A DNA stretch of 64,000 nt, taken from Lyophyllum atratum. Lineage: Eukaryota > Basidiomycota > Agaricomycetes > Agaricales > Lyophyllaceae. This document shows, one piece after another, positions 24,466 to 36,262 of this stretch (position 1 is its first letter; every line of letters begins with the position of its first letter). The notes below the pieces were generated by a model. That model ran no database searches and was not told the origin of the DNA. It saw only the letters and a program-made list of their open reading frames with translations. Location: NCBI GenBank assembly GCA_014905825.1, contig JACGCN010000004.1, positions 1,178,001-1,242,000 on the forward strand. The letters run 5' to 3'. The position numbers and the translations under genes are program-made.

Positions 24466-26780
24466 ATGCCAAAGTCTTTCACCTCCAAAGGCCGGCTGCT
24501 GGTCTCGTCCAGGTCATTCTGCAGCTCTACAAGATGCCGCGAGCAGCCGCCCGTCATGAATCGTTACAGCAGAGTTGTCACTCAACCCAAGGACCAAGGC
24601 GCTAGTCAGGTATGGTGGATATGACAAGTTCGAGGGTGTTTAGATGGTTTATCACGTCTTATAGGCGATGCTATACGCCACTGAAGGCATCAAGAGCGAC
24701 GCTGATTTCAACAAGGCTATGGTTGGGGTTGCCAGCGTCTGGTGAGTCCCCAAAACCCTCCTCAACTATCTGTAAATGAATTTCTTCCCGTAGGTACGAG
24801 GGAAATCCGTAAGCTTCATTCTGTTTTGTTCGGGAGTATCTCACATGTTTTCTAGATGCAACAAACATCTTCTGGGGCTCGGTCAAGAAATCAAAGCGTC
24901 GTTGTATAAGTCCGACCTCATTGGATATCAATTCGGAACTGTCGGGGTCAGCGATGGTATAAGCATGGGGACACGCGGGATGTCATATTCGCTACAGTCT
25001 CGGGACCTGATCGCTGACCAGGTTGAGACTGCTGCTGGGGGTCACCACCTTGACGGAATGGTTGTTGTTCCTGGTTGCGACAAGAACATGCCAGGTGTTC
25101 TGATGGCCCGTCAGTCCCTCTTACTCTCATTCCTTGATAGCCGCTCAGGAAACCTCTGTTCCCAGTTGGACGGCTAAACCGCCCTGGTCTTATGGTATAC
25201 GGAGGAACCATCCGTGCTGGATCATGTGAAGGCGCTCCACAACTTGACATTGTCTCCGCGTTCCAATCATATGGAAAATATCTCCAGGATGGTAAAACAC
25301 CAGACGCAGAACGTGAGCGCTACAGCACTGTTCGTCATGCTTGTCCAGGCCCCGGAGCATGTGGAGGAGTGAGTGTCGACGTTCCGTGATGAACGCCTAA
25401 TCTTAACCGATAACATGAAGATGTACACCGCGAATACGATGGCAAGTGCGGCAGAGGCACTTGGCATGACACTGCCGGGCTCTTCGTCTTTCCCTGCTGA
25501 GTCGGAGGAAAAGCACGCAGAATGCGCTTCGGTTGGATCTGCCATGCATAATTTGCTTGTGAAAAATATACTTCCACGAGATATCATGACACGTTCGGCA
25601 TTCGAAAATGCCATGGTTTGTGGTTTCCCCTCCTTCCAGAGACGCCAAAGATTTAGTGCCGTTAACAGGTCCTGACAATGATTCTAGGCGGCTCTACAAA
25701 CGCTGTTTTACATTTGATTGCGATGGCGCACTCGGTTGGCATCAAACTCGACATTGATGACTTCCAGTCGGTGTCAGATCGTACGCCTTTCCTTGCGGAT
25801 ATCAAGCCCAGTGGCAAATATGTCATGGAAGATGTGTACAAGCTCGGCGGAATCCCCAGTGGGTTTTTCCTGTATCTTAGTTCCGGCTTGATTCTTATTT
25901 TTCAAAAAGAAATCCTTGCATTCCTCCTGAAGAATAAACTGATCGACGGGAATAACATGACTGTCACCGGTCTCACACTCGGTGAGAACTTGGAGAGATG
26001 GACTCACAAGTATGGGGAATTAGATCACACCCAGGACGTTATTCGTCCTCTAGATAAACCCATTAAATCGACGGGACATCTCAGGTATAGCGATATTCCA
26101 GAAAATTCACTTCAACTTCTCATAATCTCCGTGCGGCAGAATTCTCAAAGGCAACCTCGCTCCTGGCGGGGCTGTGGCTAAAATCACAGGAAAGGAGGGC
26201 CTGGGATTCACCGGGAAAGCCAGGGCCTTCGATACGGAGGATGCCTTTGTCAAAGCGGTCGAAAGCGGCTCCATCAAAAAAGGCGAGAAAACCGTCGTCA
26301 TACTTCGGTACCTGGGTCCCAAGGGAGGTCCCGGTAAGTCTTACACATCCGTAAATCTTTGACACCACTGACCCTCGAACAGGTATGCCTGAGATGTTAA
26401 AGCCCACCAGCCTGATCATGGGTGCAGGCCTGGGCCTCGACGTCGCCTGCCTGACTGATGGCCGCTTCAGTGGAGGGTCTGTATCCAACCCCATTTCTTG
26501 ATCCATCACCTCTAAATCTTTCTACAGCTCTCACGGTTTCTGTATTGGACATGTGGTTCCGGAAGCCCAGGTCGGTGGCCCCATTGCCCTTGTGCAAGAC
26601 GGCGATGTTATATCGGTCGATGCCGTCAAGAATACCCTAGAACTTGACGTCTCTCCGGAGGAACTGGAAAGGCGTCGGGCGAAATGGGTTGCCCCGCCTT
26701 TGAAAGTCTCACAAGGCACACTTTACAAGTACATCAAGATCGTCTCTGACGCCAGTCACGGCTGCATCACTGACGCATAA
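24466..26780 (+). CDS. ILV3: Dihydroxy-acid dehydratase, mitochondrial
   Basis: Eleven exons: 24466-24609, 24665-24741, 24794-24808, 24856-25109, 25166-25368, 25421-25615, 25669-25858, 25910-26084, 26140-26333, 26383-26476, 26528-26780 (597 aa). The iron-sulfur enzyme dehydrates dihydroxy acids in valine, leucine and isoleucine synthesis. Cluster cysteines lie in [18 protein letters not shown] and [31 protein letters not shown] and [14 protein letters not shown] are also typical. The first 25 residues are Ser/Arg/Lys-rich, a matrix presequence. Exon 3 is only 15 nt and encodes YEGN plus the cysteine-region join. The intron 25859-25909 (51 nt) has no stop and keeps frame. It faces RIO1 tail to tail with 143 bases between stops. 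Confidence 0.95.
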
Positions 26781-26923
26781 TATGCGCGCTGCGTGTAGCC
26801 TCGATGATATCGACCTCTACACAGTAAAAGCACAATTTAATAGTTCTCCGCGTCGGGGGAGTAATATGATGGTGATAGATGATGCAGATCGGAAACCTAA
26901 ATTTCCTAGTATTGCGAACAATG

Positions 26924-28932
26924 TTAACTTCTACCCTTCTTCATGCTGCGCTTTTTCTCTGCTTTGGGCATCTTGTTCTTTCTCTTCTCTCTAGCATCTG
27001 CTTTGGCGGCTTGTTTGCGTTCCTGCGGGAGTGTCAGCAAAGCCATGACAGGATGACAAGGATGCGTACCTTCTTCGCCTCTTTGTCCTCGTGTCGGTGT
27101 CCTCTAGGCGTGCGTTCTACAAAATTTTCCTTACTAACGCCATCGACATCCTCCTCTTCTTCTTCGCTGTCTTCTTCGGCGTCCGACTCCTCGCTAGAAG
27201 TGGAAGCAAAGTGCACGGCAGGTTTTGCGTCTAGCACTGTGGGTGTTGCATCGCCGACGCCGTCCTTCTCTGCGACAGGTACAACTCCTATCGTCTTGGC
27301 ATAAATAAGGTCATCTCCCTCCCCGCGAGCAAGTTTCTCGACATCTCGCTCTGGGTCGTAAACTTCATTCAAAGTCCGGGGAATAAATGACTGTAAGAAC
27401 ACGGAGTCCTCGTGGGTGGATGAGGATTCGCGTTGGTTACTGCTATCGCCGGTGGCCGTGTCGCCGGGGAGTGGATCATCGTCCTCTGCCTTTTCTATCC
27501 AACTTCTCAGTACATCCGCGTCCTCTTTGTCCCTACCTTCTACTAGCTGGGCCTGAGTGATGAATTCGAAACATCTCCTTAGTCCCAGGCACTTGACGCC
27601 CAGTCGCCCAAAAAAGTCCTCAACATTCTTGATGTCCTTGCGAAGGAAGTCGAAGGCAGAGGGGTGGTCGTGTTCCACGCTCTGCGAAACGTCAATGATG
27701 CACAGATGGCCCTCATGATAGAGGATGTTATATTCCGACAGGTCAGCGTGTACCAGCCTACACTGATGGAACATCCTACGGACGACCAGGACGAGCTCGG
27801 CGTAGAGGTCGGCACATTCGGAGCTTGAGAGCTCGGCGTCTTTGAGTCGCGGGGACGCCCTGGTCCGATTCTGATGAACACCAGGGGCAATTGGAGTGTG
27901 TCAAAAAATCACGTACCAGCCCTCCTTATCGCCTATAAATGACATGACAAGGACGTTTTCGCGAACCTCGATTGGATCTGGACAGGGAATTCCAGCGGCC
28001 ACCAATCTCTTCAGGTTGCGCATCTCCTTCTCGGCCCAGAGGCGGACCATCTTCCGCGGGTTGCGGCGGCTGTAGCCCCGCCGGAATCGATACTCTCCGG
28101 TGACGTATTTATCCCTGTCTTTGAAAACGAGAATAGATGTCTTGTAGATCTTGAGCGCCAAGTGTGCGTTTTCGGGTGTCAAAGCGTGATACACGTTGGC
28201 CTGGAGCACGTCAGCCTGAAGCTGGGAGATTGTATCATGGGACGGACCTCTTTCCCAGTACTGATACACCCGTTTATTTCATTAATTACTCCTCGACCTA
28301 TCATCTTGAACAAAATTATACGGGTCCTGGGATCTAACACTTGCTCTGTAGTGGCACGGTCCGCTTTATCTTTCAAATTGGCATGTGCGCTGGGTCCCTT
28401 CCTATTAACGCCAACCCCCATAACGTACGGTACATCGATCTTGGCGATCCGCGAGCTGTATTTTGCTAGGGCGGCCAGTTGATCGCTCGTTTTATCCTTG
28501 GTTTGTGCAGTGGGTATTGTAGTGACATTGGCACTTCGTGGGTGATTTACTGCCGGTAGCGCGGCTACAGAGGACGAGTGGTTTACAGTAGACGATGTTC
28601 CTTGCGCCGTTCCAGTCCGTACAGCGACATGTTGTCGGAGCCGGTTATATTGCTTCGTGAAGTCTGGGCTCATAATTCCAGCGTGAGCATATATAAGCCG
28701 AAGAGGACACACCTCTCTCTGCTATCTCCCAATCTTCATCCTCCACTCGGTTGTCATCGTACTCCTCATCTATGTCATCCTCATCGTAATCCGATACCTC
28801 TGGCAAAGGCAGCTCGTCCGAGTCATAGCTGGTGGTATCTATGTAGGAATGTTCCAAACGAGGGTCCAGCACTGGTGTCGACGTAGATTCTTCTGCATCA
28901 TCAAATTGACCGGCTTCGATGTTGAGGGCCAT
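26924..28932 (-). CDS. RIO1: Atypical serine/threonine kinase RIO1
   Basis: Exons: 28713-28932, 28248-28663, 27917-28200, 27070-27859, 26924-27022 (602 aa). RIO1 acts in the last steps of 40S ribosome maturation. The kinase region begins with [20 protein letters not shown] (the Rio1 nucleotide loop), followed by [19 protein letters not shown], the catalytic loop [12 protein letters not shown] and metal-binding [13 protein letters not shown]. The N terminus is strongly acidic with Asp/Glu/Tyr runs. The C-terminal 170 residues are acidic and then Lys/Arg-rich, ending with a nucleolar-type basic tail. It is somewhat longer than yeast Rio1 (484 aa), through the acidic tail. Phases agree at four introns of 47-57 nt. 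Confidence 0.95.
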
Positions 28933-29150
28933 GGTGTGAAATGGGGCCCTGGGGATCCACGAACTTTTTGTGGTATAATCAAGGTATAAAGTTTAGATCA
29001 TCGCAAAAATCTTATCGCGACTGCAGCTTTGGGATAAAACATAGACAAATAACGTCCGTTTGGCAACTTGAACTAGCTGTGCAGTGTGCACGAGCTGTGG
29101 CACACTAAAATGAAAGACTAGGATCTCACCTCTTAGCTATCGAACAGTCG

Positions 29151-29848
29151 ATGGAGACTATCAGAAGGCGAGTACCCTTCGGCCGTTCAAGTGCGGACGA
29201 CTCAGAGGAAGATGAGAAACGCATCCTTGACGAGCAAGGTTCGTTAATGTTTTGTGTCCTCAGGCTCGTGTCGAACTGAATACGACTTTAACTCACAGAG
29301 CAAGAGGCCTTGATCAAGCAGTTGAAAGCCACGAACAGAGCTTCAAGTCAGCGATATATGTTGATACTGCAAGTCGTCCTCGTCCTATCATTCGTTCTGT
29401 ATGTACCGTTCCATAGGTGAAGTCCACATACTAACTCGACATTTGCATTAGTCAAGTCTTTTCGTTCTACAAGAACCCACTTCTGGTTATGATCCCTCCA
29501 GAAACGCCTGACCATCCCGGCGATCTTCCCCTACCCTCTATCCTCACGTTCATCAATATTGTCATCCATATCAACCTTGCCTATATTGTATTCCGGGACA
29601 AGTTCACAAGGCGCAATAAGCTTTCCGAAGCTGGGACACACCTTCTTCCATACCGGGTGGCCTATGCTTGCGCTGCGGTACCTCCCGCATTGTGCATGTA
29701 CCTAGGGAAATCGTGGCAGTCCACTGCGTGGTGGGGCCTTACCGTAGCGATCCTTTTCACGGTTCAGACGGTGATAGCTGCCATTGACCAAGGGAACGAA
29801 AGCATCTCAGAACTGGAATCACTCCGGTATGTTTCTCCTGGAGCATAG
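29151..29848 (+). CDS. Uncharacterised four-helix membrane protein
   Basis: Exons: 29151-29238, 29299-29398, 29452-29848 (194 aa). The N-terminal 45 residues are charged (Arg, then Asp/Glu), followed by hydrophobic runs at about residues 48-70 (LILQVVLVLSFVLQVF), 84-106 (ILTFINIVIHINLAYIVF), 125-142 and 149-168. This predicts a small multi-pass membrane protein with a cytosolic N terminus. No family was recognised. It starts 218 bases from RIO1, facing away, so they probably share a promoter region. Splice phases agree, and composition is coding-like. Confidence 0.65.
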
Positions 29849-29972
29849 TAGAGGATGTGGGTGCGGATAGCTGCGGATATGGTATTAGCGGAGATTATAT
29901 AATCACTTCCGAGATGCTTCCCTTCGACCATTCAGTTTTCTTTTCGTTTTTCTCTGTACTCCATCACACACG

Positions 29973-30794
29973 ATGGCAAGCTATTTTCCTCCTTTGACTA
30001 GCAGGAAGCAGCCTTTGCGCCAGTCAGGGTACACCGCCCACACCGTCGAACGACGCCTATCGGACGCTTCGTTGCATGACTCCATCTACATCTTCCCCAA
30101 CCCACTCTCTGCCCCTCCCAGCCCTACCCACGATTCCGGCCTCTCAGGGCATGCTGAATTTACCTCGCCTGCCCTATCAGGACGCATACGGTTGCCTAGG
30201 ACTCGAAATGGAAGAAAGAGCTCAACATCGCCCTCGCCGCCTACGCCGCTCTCCCCATGGGAATGGGATGGGCGTGCACTGGAAGCGCCTGGAGATAGAC
30301 TACCTCTGCAGCCGCCCTACTATGATCAGTTAGAAAGGCCAGGCAGATTACGAGCCCGTATCAATCAACGCGACGCGGAGCCCGTGCAGATGTATACGGC
30401 GGAGCAAGCCACTGCCAATTTGGATAGCCATGGGCACCATCACCACCCGCATGCGCCTGGCCATATCCCCCTACTTTCATTTTTCGTCTCCCTCCTCGCT
30501 GTCGACGATTCGACTGCTCGCCTTCTATCCCACCCAGCTTCCGACTCTGCTCTGTTCGCATGTCCAATATCTTCCGACTCCGATCTGGAGGAAGTAGGCG
30601 GTGAGCTACATGGCGTAGAGAAGTTATTGGTACGTACGGGCGGGGCTCGCATCATCAAAGATGCTCTAAAATCTGAACGGGAGTCGGCACCTTGCCGTCC
30701 ACTGCTGCCCGTTCCATTGCTGGGATTATGGAATACCGTTACCGTTCTCGTCGAGAATAGTGGAAACGTGTTGCGCGAAGTTCTGCATAGATGA
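29973..30794 (+). CDS. Uncharacterised protein, single exon
   Basis: 273 aa in one open frame with no intron, unusual here. Residues 1-120 are Ser/Pro/Arg-rich and likely disordered. A histidine run (HGHHHHPHAPGH) near residue 155 precedes a hydrophobic stretch (IPLLSFFVSLLAVDD), then a mostly ordered C-terminal third with VEKLLVRTGGARIIKDAL and LLGLWNTVTVLVENSG. No known domain was recognised. It begins 124 bases after the membrane protein gene on the same strand. The frame could be a real lineage-specific gene; its length and codon use support that, but nothing gives a function. Confidence 0.5.
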   Translation: MASYFPPLTSRKQPLRQSGYTAHTVERRLSDASLHDSIYIFPNPLSAPPSPTHDSGLSGHAEFTSPALSGRIRLPRTRNGRKSSTSPSPPTPLSPWEWDGRALEAPGDRLPLQPPYYDQLERPGRLRARINQRDAEPVQMYTAEQATANLDSHGHHHHPHAPGHIPLLSFFVSLLAVDDSTARLLSHPASDSALFACPISSDSDLEEVGGELHGVEKLLVRTGGARIIKDALKSERESAPCRPLLPVPLLGLWNTVTVLVENSGNVLREVLHR

Positions 30795-30881
30795 CATACC
30801 GTCCCTTCAGTGGTCCATAGTGTACTTTTTTTATAGACTCTACTTTATATAATGATCGGAGCTTTCTTTCCTACCACGATG

Positions 30882-31890
30882 GCATCCTCAACAACCTCTA
30901 GTTCTACCGAGTCTCGGCTCAATATTATGATTAAACACGTTAACGGAGAGGTGATAAAGTTACCTGAGTTGCGAAAGATGCCCTCCCAAAAGCGCAAACA
31001 GTTCACAATCGACCTTGCGTTGATCGGACTTTCTCTTCGGTGTGCACCCATCCTCCCGCCGACTTAATTATGGAAATGTGTTGACACATTCTGGTCGGCC
31101 CACAGGACGGGTTATCTGGTAGATGTCGTCGCACCGCAGAACGCTGTGGACGTCTTTACACAGTTGATATCCGCCCTCCGACTGGTGACCCATTCGCATT
31201 CGATCGAGGAAGCACGGCGCTAAAAGTCCCGTTAGACATGTCCAGAGTTCGAATCTGTCGCTCATGTGCATGAACCCGGCTCTGATCAGTCTTTCTTCGT
31301 GAATATCCCGATGCTCCTCAAGCAACAAAACCCGGACGACCAAGGCTATACCCATGGCATTTCCTTCGTGCATCTCGGAATAGACGTTCCATATTCTCTG
31401 GTATGCGGCACAGTTCCATGTTACTTGTTCCTTGGAATACCTAACATCCGTGGCCCAGGTCCCAAATCCGCCGTCCGACCTCACAGATGCTCTTTTGGCG
31501 TTGGTCGACGACGCGACCATCCAGCCGTCCCTAACTCCCTCGATAACCTTACGCACAAACTTGCCGCCGGAATCAGCAATACCATTAGCAGCCGTCCTGC
31601 TGGAGTACCCTGTCGCATACATCCCGGCCTCACTGAAACATCCATTTCTGAGTAATGTGTCCCTGGATATCTACGAATGCGCTCTGACGTTTGACCAAAA
31701 TGCGCCACACACCCTGTTGAAATTCTCTTGCCCATCCGAGCTAGCAAGGAGCCATCCAGATGTCCTAGGCCCCGCTCACATTATTACCTGCTTAACCAAG
31801 AAATTTACCGCTCGGATACAAAACATGGGTCCTGGTGCTTCACTTGAGGTGCTCCAAAGTACCCAAACTATGGACCGCGTCGCGTTGTGA
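30882..31890 (+). CDS. Uncharacterised protein, possibly UPF0739/C1orf74-like
   Basis: Exons: 30882-31039, 31106-31184, 31290-31400, 31459-31890 (259 aa; an in-frame ATG at 30852 would add 10). The sequence looks like a globular protein: LALIGLSLRTGYLVDVVAP, FVHLGIDVPYSL, and a conserved-looking AAVLLEYPVAYIP followed by CALTFDQNAPHTLLKFSCP. The last parts recall the C1orf74 family of unknown function, but this is from memory and weak. The third exon depends on a 105-nt intron (31185-31289), the least certain join. The stop lies 62 bases from the PPWD1 stop, tail to tail. Confidence 0.6.
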
Positions 31891-31952
31891 AAGCATCAAG
31901 CTCGTGCGTACATTATTCAGTTACATAGACCCATCCATCTACAACCAGCACG

Positions 31953-34465
31953 TTAATCTATATCAACATTGACGATTTTGATGTCCTCATAAGGCTTATC
32001 CGTTTTGTTCGTCTTCACGTTCTCGATGGTATGAATGACCTCAAGGCCCGATATCACACGCCCAAAGATGGTGTGCTTCTTATCCAGCCACGGCGTCGCC
32101 GTCGTGGTGATGAAGAACTGTGATCCATTGGTGCCTGGTCCAGCATTGGCCATGCTCACGGTATACGGTCTGCCAGACATTCATGGTCAAAACGAGACCT
32201 CGGCCCCAGAATCAGAGTATATAACGCACCGATCATGCCTCAAGTCATCAGAGAACTCGTCCTCAAACTCTCTGCCCCAAATTGACGTGCCTCCGGTTCC
32301 ATCGCCGAGGGGGTCGCCAGTTTGGATCATGAACTTTGGAATGACGCGGTGGAATAGAACGTTTTCGAAGTACCCGCTTCTTGCGTGTCCAACGAAGTTC
32401 TCGACGGCCTTCGGGGCTTGCGAGGGGAACAGTCGCAGATGCATGTCGCCCATCGTCGTGTGGATGGTGGCGGAGTCGGCCAAAGGCGAGGGTCCAGTCT
32501 TGGCAGTAGGAGCGGCAGACGCAACGTTCTGCTCATCGCGCGTGGGCCTCTCATTGAAGACATCTCGTTCTCCCAACTTAGTATCCCTGAGAAGAAATAG
32601 ACCTTGGTCAGATACCAGTCAACTACAGAAAAACGGACGTACTCGGGCTCAGAGCGGGTGAACAGATAAAATCTGCCCCGCTTATAGCCTGTGCAAAACA
32701 ATGTCGGATCTCGCTGCCCTTTGTTCGCAAGGATGGGGTTGGCAGATGCAGCCATAGCCTGTAAAACATTGAGGATTGACGGAACCGAATTGAACGCCTT
32801 GACAAACCATGGTCGTAAAGCCTGTCTTGGACGGAGCGCCTTGATACAGGCTAAGGTTCAAGAAGCGAACCGCTTCGTCTTTCCCAAGCAGACGAACAAC
32901 ACGGTTCGTTACAACATTCAGCACTACATCGAATTTCAGCAAACCTCAAGATTGACCGAAAAGGCATGCACGTACCCTTGATCCCCAGCAAAGACGGATA
33001 CAGAACAAACGACCCGGTCTCGTCCCATATCGCATTGCTCCACCGCCCAGGCACATGGCCGTCCGGTCCAGGCATCTCCAGCTCTCGTTCCATGGCAAGC
33101 CTTCGCCCAAACTCCATGTCGTCCAGCTTGTACGCAGCGGTTCCCGCCTGCTGCATCTCCTGGATCGCCTCCAGGGACTCGTCGTACTTGCGCGTCATCT
33201 TGCCGCTGAGGAAGTTGAAGATGCGGACCTGGCGGTCTGGGAGAGAGAACGTGATGAAGGAGCTGGAGTCGGGCGAGAGGGTTATGCAGGTGGGTGTGGA
33301 TTTAGACTGGGGAAGGTGTAAGGGAGGGAAGGAAAGATGGAGGGTACAGCTCGCGCGCGCACCTTTTTGAATTCGTAGAGGTCCGTTTCACTCTTGAATG
33401 ACCATAAGCCAGGGACGTTCTTTGGTAAGACAAATGGCTCGATTGGCTGCCAATATTCAATGAAGCCGCCCTCATCCGCAGAGATCACCGTGTCATATCT
33501 ATCGCTGTACTGCGCATGGAGAGAGATGTTTTAATGAATGCTAACACTCGTGTGAGCAGCTGCTGCTCACCGATATGATATGGACTGGGAATCGATGTAG
33601 AGTCTCGATGGTCTCGAGTGGCTTACCGTCTCCACGACCATCGTATATTCGTATCGTTCCAGTCTTCGAATCGGACCTGTACGATGATTAGTAGAGTTAC
33701 ATCGAAGAAATGATCAGGAGAGACGTACACCGCAAGGAGGCCCTGAGCCTTTCCACGCCCGTGCACCCAGCAGCACGCATGTGGAGTATATCCTAGCTTG
33801 ATGATGTTGATCATGTCTGTCAACCGTCTGGTAAGATGAAGAAGCCAGCTATCGTACGTCTTGCTCACCAAAGTTGATCACATCGAACACCTTTGCCGTT
33901 CCATCTTCTGATACAGTCGCAAAGAGCTGACCATCTTCGCTGCCGGATACCCCTACTACCGGGGTGAGATGCGCACGGTAATGCTTCACGAATTCGATCC
34001 CGTCTTCTTGCTTCTTCCAGAGCTTGAGATGCCCGTCGATAGATGTCGTGACGATGAAGTGTGTTCTAAAGCAACATATGAGTGAACAACTCATGCAACG
34101 GGTGGTAGACCTTACTTCGTGACCACACAGAAATTCACCGTGTCCCGATGCATGAAGCTCTTGTAGTACTGCTCAGCATCTGGCAAGTGCTCGAGATACA
34201 GACGTTCATGGGGCAGCACTATAAACAAAGTTCTGTCGTTCCTTGAGGTTCAAAGATAGGAGAGCAGGATGGGGGACACACCTTTGCGTTTTTTCTTCGC
34301 GCCGGCGCTGTCAGCTGGCAAGGGCATTGGTCCAACATCGTCGTCGTCGTCCTCTACGGGTGCCTCTGCCCGGGTGTCTTCGGCCTGCGCCATCTCCGTG
34401 GGCTCATTCTCACCGTTACGGCCTCGTTTTCCTAGGACGGACGCGTCTTGTTCCGTATCGGACAT
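31953..34465 (-). CDS. PPWD1: WD40-repeat peptidyl-prolyl isomerase (PPWD1/Cyp15 type)
   Basis: Eleven exons: 34282-34465, 34116-34218, 33869-34065, 33729-33816, 33571-33676, 33363-33509, 32976-33306, 32808-32923, 32643-32758, 32230-32586, 31953-32169 (653 aa). PPWD1 is a spliceosome-associated nuclear cyclophilin. After an acidic leader come WD-type repeats ([47 protein letters not shown]). The cyclophilin domain occupies about residues 493-653: [15 protein letters not shown] with the catalytic arginine, GSQFFITT, and [14 protein letters not shown] with the tryptophan linked to cyclosporin binding. All phases match. The donor of the intron that ends at exon 33571-33676 lies in a perfect hairpin (33552-33570). 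Confidence 0.95.
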
Positions 34466-34648
34466 GGAGGATGCGTGAAGATGAAAGTTGACGTGCGTCG
34501 TGAGTGTTGAAATGGATCGGAGTTCGGATGTCTACCAAGTTCAAGCGTTCTCAAAATCATGCACTTAGATTCATGTCCAGGCAGAACGACAGGGTATCGA
34601 GTATAAATTAGGTCGAATGATAGGTAAAGTAAGATACATCCAAGGGGA

Positions 34649-35925
34649 TTACATCACAATGCAATCTCCCTTCCTCTCGGCCGCCTGTTTCTCCTCAGCT
34701 GCTAATATCGCCTTCTCTTCCTCACTCAGCAGCTAAGGATTGGCATATGAGCTGCAGGATATCAATACTAGCTAAATTAGACACTTACGCCCTTCTTCGC
34801 ACGTGCATGCATCGCCTTGAGCCTGCTCTCCCGCTCCGCCTTTGCCCTTCTACAGGTCCGGATAGATATAGATACAATTTGATGAGGGGTGGAATACAAA
34901 TGGTGATGATTGTGTGGGTTCAGGCGCATGCAAAGATGGGTGGTGGTACAAATGCGTTGTAGTCGATGAGAGGAATCGGGGTGGATACAGGTTTATTATC
35001 AGGGGTTGGTTTAATATTATCAACGTTGATGGATGGCAGCGAGGAGCCATGGATAGGGTCATTAACAGAGAGAGTGGCATGCGGGGATAAAAGAGGGCTA
35101 GTAAATTATGAGTGGTTACTAGAAGAGGACGGAAGGGACGAGACGTACCGGTCAGTCTTCGAGAAGAGATTGGTGTGCGACGAAGAAGTGGCGGGCTTCA
35201 AGGATGCGGGTTTCGCTACGGGTGCAGGCTTGGAGACTGGTAGGTGGGCGCTTGTAGACGGTGTGACTTTCTTGATCGCACCCATGGCGGCTGCACCAGC
35301 AGCAGACGTTTTAATGTTCATATTCTTTGTGTTCACGCCAGCGAGAAGATGGGACACGCCGGGTTTAGCATGCGAGGACGTAGTGGGGGCTGCACAGTTG
35401 TGATCGGCAGGGAACCGGTGGGCCGGGCAGAATTGGCTTCTGCATTTCTGTAGACGAGATTAGGATTAGGAATCAACCAGAGGAGTGTGGATGCACATAC
35501 ATCACAACGAATGGGGGAGAATAGGACCTTCTTGCAGTTCCCTCGAGCGCAGACAGGCATCGTCCTCGTCTTGCCAGATTTGCCAGTCATTACAGAGCAT
35601 TCCTTGGTGATATGGTCTTCCATCCTGTCATTGGGATCCTGTCCGGGGCGGACTGCGACAGGAGTGTTGCAGAAAGGACCTATGTAAAGTTCAGTCAGTC
35701 GATGCTCGGCCTAGACGCTAACGACGACGTACAATCTGGGGCCACTCGGTTATATTTGCTCTCGTCATACTTGGGGCACTTGTGTGCGGCAACTTTGAAG
35801 TGTTCCTGACAAAAGGAATCTTCACAGTGCTGGCATTCGAAGGGCAGGAAGTCGACGAGGAGACAGGAGGGATGGGAGCACTGTTTCCCGATTGCGAGGA
35901 GTTGTGAGTTGTTCTCTGAAGACAT
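34649..35925 (-). CDS. AN1-type zinc finger protein with C-terminal CaaX motif (ZFAND2/AIRAPL-like)
   Basis: Exons: 35733-35925, 35501-35679, 35149-35447, 34789-34849, 34649-34732 (271 aa). Two AN1-like C/H-rich fingers are seen: HPSCLLVDFLPFECQHC with CQEHFKVAAHKC, and CARGNCKKVLFSPIRC with CRSQFCPAHRFPADHNC. Relatives bind the proteasome or Cdc48 and help clear misfolded proteins under stress. The last four residues, CIVM, are a CaaX box predicted to be farnesylated, as known for human AIRAPL. A Lys/Arg/Glu helix precedes it. The intron 34850-35148 is 299 nt, far above the local norm, and contains a 57-codon open frame in phase with the exon before it, so another exon may be missing from this model. 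Confidence 0.82.
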
Positions 35926-36262
35926 GTGGGATATCCGGATAGAGCAGATGCTGATATATAAAGGAGCAAAGGAGCGCTTACGCGGCCTCCCAGCACACGC
36001 GTCCAACAAGTGAAAAGCGGAACGAAGGCTCGAGTCGGGCAAGGATCGGCCAGCTTCGGTCACGTAAGCGCTGACCAATCCTGTGGCACCGCCTCAGCTT
36101 GCAATTGACCTCAGCCTCCGACTAGGACTTCGTAGATTGTCAGCCAGCAACAAAAGAAGGAAAGGGGGCAGAGGAGTGCGGCTGTCTGTCGCTTTTTAAC
36201 TTGGGATACCTTCAAATAACTTCCTCCAGTGTTCGTCTTGGTCATTGCGTAATCTACTACTC
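35926..36262. promoter_or_regulatory. Divergent promoter, AN1 protein / phosphoglycerate mutase-like
   Basis: 337 bases between oppositely directed starts. No TATA box or known site is clear. Confidence 0.4.

Noticed and set aside
25061..25165. Possible extra ILV3 frameshift between exons 4 and 5
   Set aside because: The 56-nt intron 25110-25165 joins MAL to GRLNRPG in phase, matching the family, so no frameshift is needed.
31068..31622. 184-codon minus-strand frame
   Set aside because: It lies opposite exons 2-4 of the plus-strand uncharacterised protein and has no coding-like motif.
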